Part shown: in pieces, positions 63,729-64,000 of the stretch
Layout: each line of letters opens with the position of its first letter
Position numbering within the stretch: position 1 is the stretch's first letter
Assembly (NCBI GenBank): GCA_013433145.1
Contig: CM024190.1
Location: 5,642,001-5,706,000, forward strand
Source: Ascaris suum
Lineage: Eukaryota > Nematoda > Chromadorea > Rhabditida > Ascarididae
DNA: 64,000 nt
Reading direction: 5' to 3'
The notes under the pieces: generated by a model
Seen by the model: the letters and a program-made list of their open reading frames with translations, nothing else
The model's database searches: none
What the model was told of the DNA's origin: nothing
Made by a program: the position numbers and the translations under genes

Positions 63729-64000
63729 CTGAACTTTTTTCCTTTCAATATTTTTTAGTAGAATACTCCCGTTAGGCTATTATGAGTAAAAACTAATGCC
63801 GTAATACTTTGGCACATAAAATCTGTGGTTCAGTTCTAAAATACTTAAAAAAACTTTGAGAAGATTATCAAAATATCCATATGTCTAAGCATCGCTACAT
63901 CTTAAACATTTTCACGCAGTGTTCTGTCAACGGAACGCTTTTCACGGTAAACAGTGATCACATACAACAAGTGCTCGTTCTCAGAGGAAACTCAGCTCAA
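63729..64000. other. intron of the STAR gene at the right edge
   Basis: Follows the acceptor (aaagttcag on the minus strand) of the first visible STAR exon. No further exon is seen before the window ends. Confidence 0.55.

Overview
The window looks like nematode nuclear DNA. It has a cuticle collagen with a furin site, an innexin gap-junction gene, GT-AG introns with TTTCAG-type acceptors, and acceptor-like sites just upstream of start codons where a spliced leader could be added. Base composition is AT-rich, introns run to kilobases, and genes are sparse with many simple repeats. This fits a parasitic nematode better than the compact Caenorhabditis genome. I cannot name the species.

From left to right: (1) 1.6-2.9 kb (+), an 87-residue CstF-64 (cpf-2)-type RRM protein. 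(2) 3.3-3.7 kb (+), a decayed-looking coding fragment with a 37-bp tandem duplication. (3) 6.9-10.7 kb (+), a START lipid-transfer domain gene. (4) 11-15 kb, unassigned coding-like exons on both strands. (5) 15.5-21.6 kb (+), a complete seven-exon cuticle collagen of 342 residues. (6) 24.1-24.3 kb (+), the last two exons of an unrecognised coiled-coil gene. (7) 26.0-26.3 kb, an LTR remnant whose primer-binding site lies in a perfect 27-bp inverted repeat. (8) 27.8-35.1 kb (-), exons of unrecognised genes, best supported at 27,845-29,121. (9) 38.9-46.6 kb (+), a ten-exon innexin of 465 residues. (10) 47-62 kb, mostly noncoding, with a few unassigned exons, large TA and ATT microsatellites, and two degraded tRNA-like sequences. 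(11) 62.4-63.7 kb (-), the 3' end of a STAR-family RNA-binding protein (Quaking/asd-2 type), which continues past the right edge.

Exon boundaries were set by hand from splice motifs and phase. The collagen, innexin, START and STAR models stay in frame across every junction given. The recognised genes (mRNA processing, lipid transfer, cuticle, gap junction, splicing regulation) show no sign of a shared pathway, and I found no defence system, operon-like cluster or other clearly new system. The most notable points are a possible non-GT-AG intron in the RRM gene, the LTR/primer-site palindrome, competing splice acceptors in the STAR gene, and several conserved-looking genes I cannot place.
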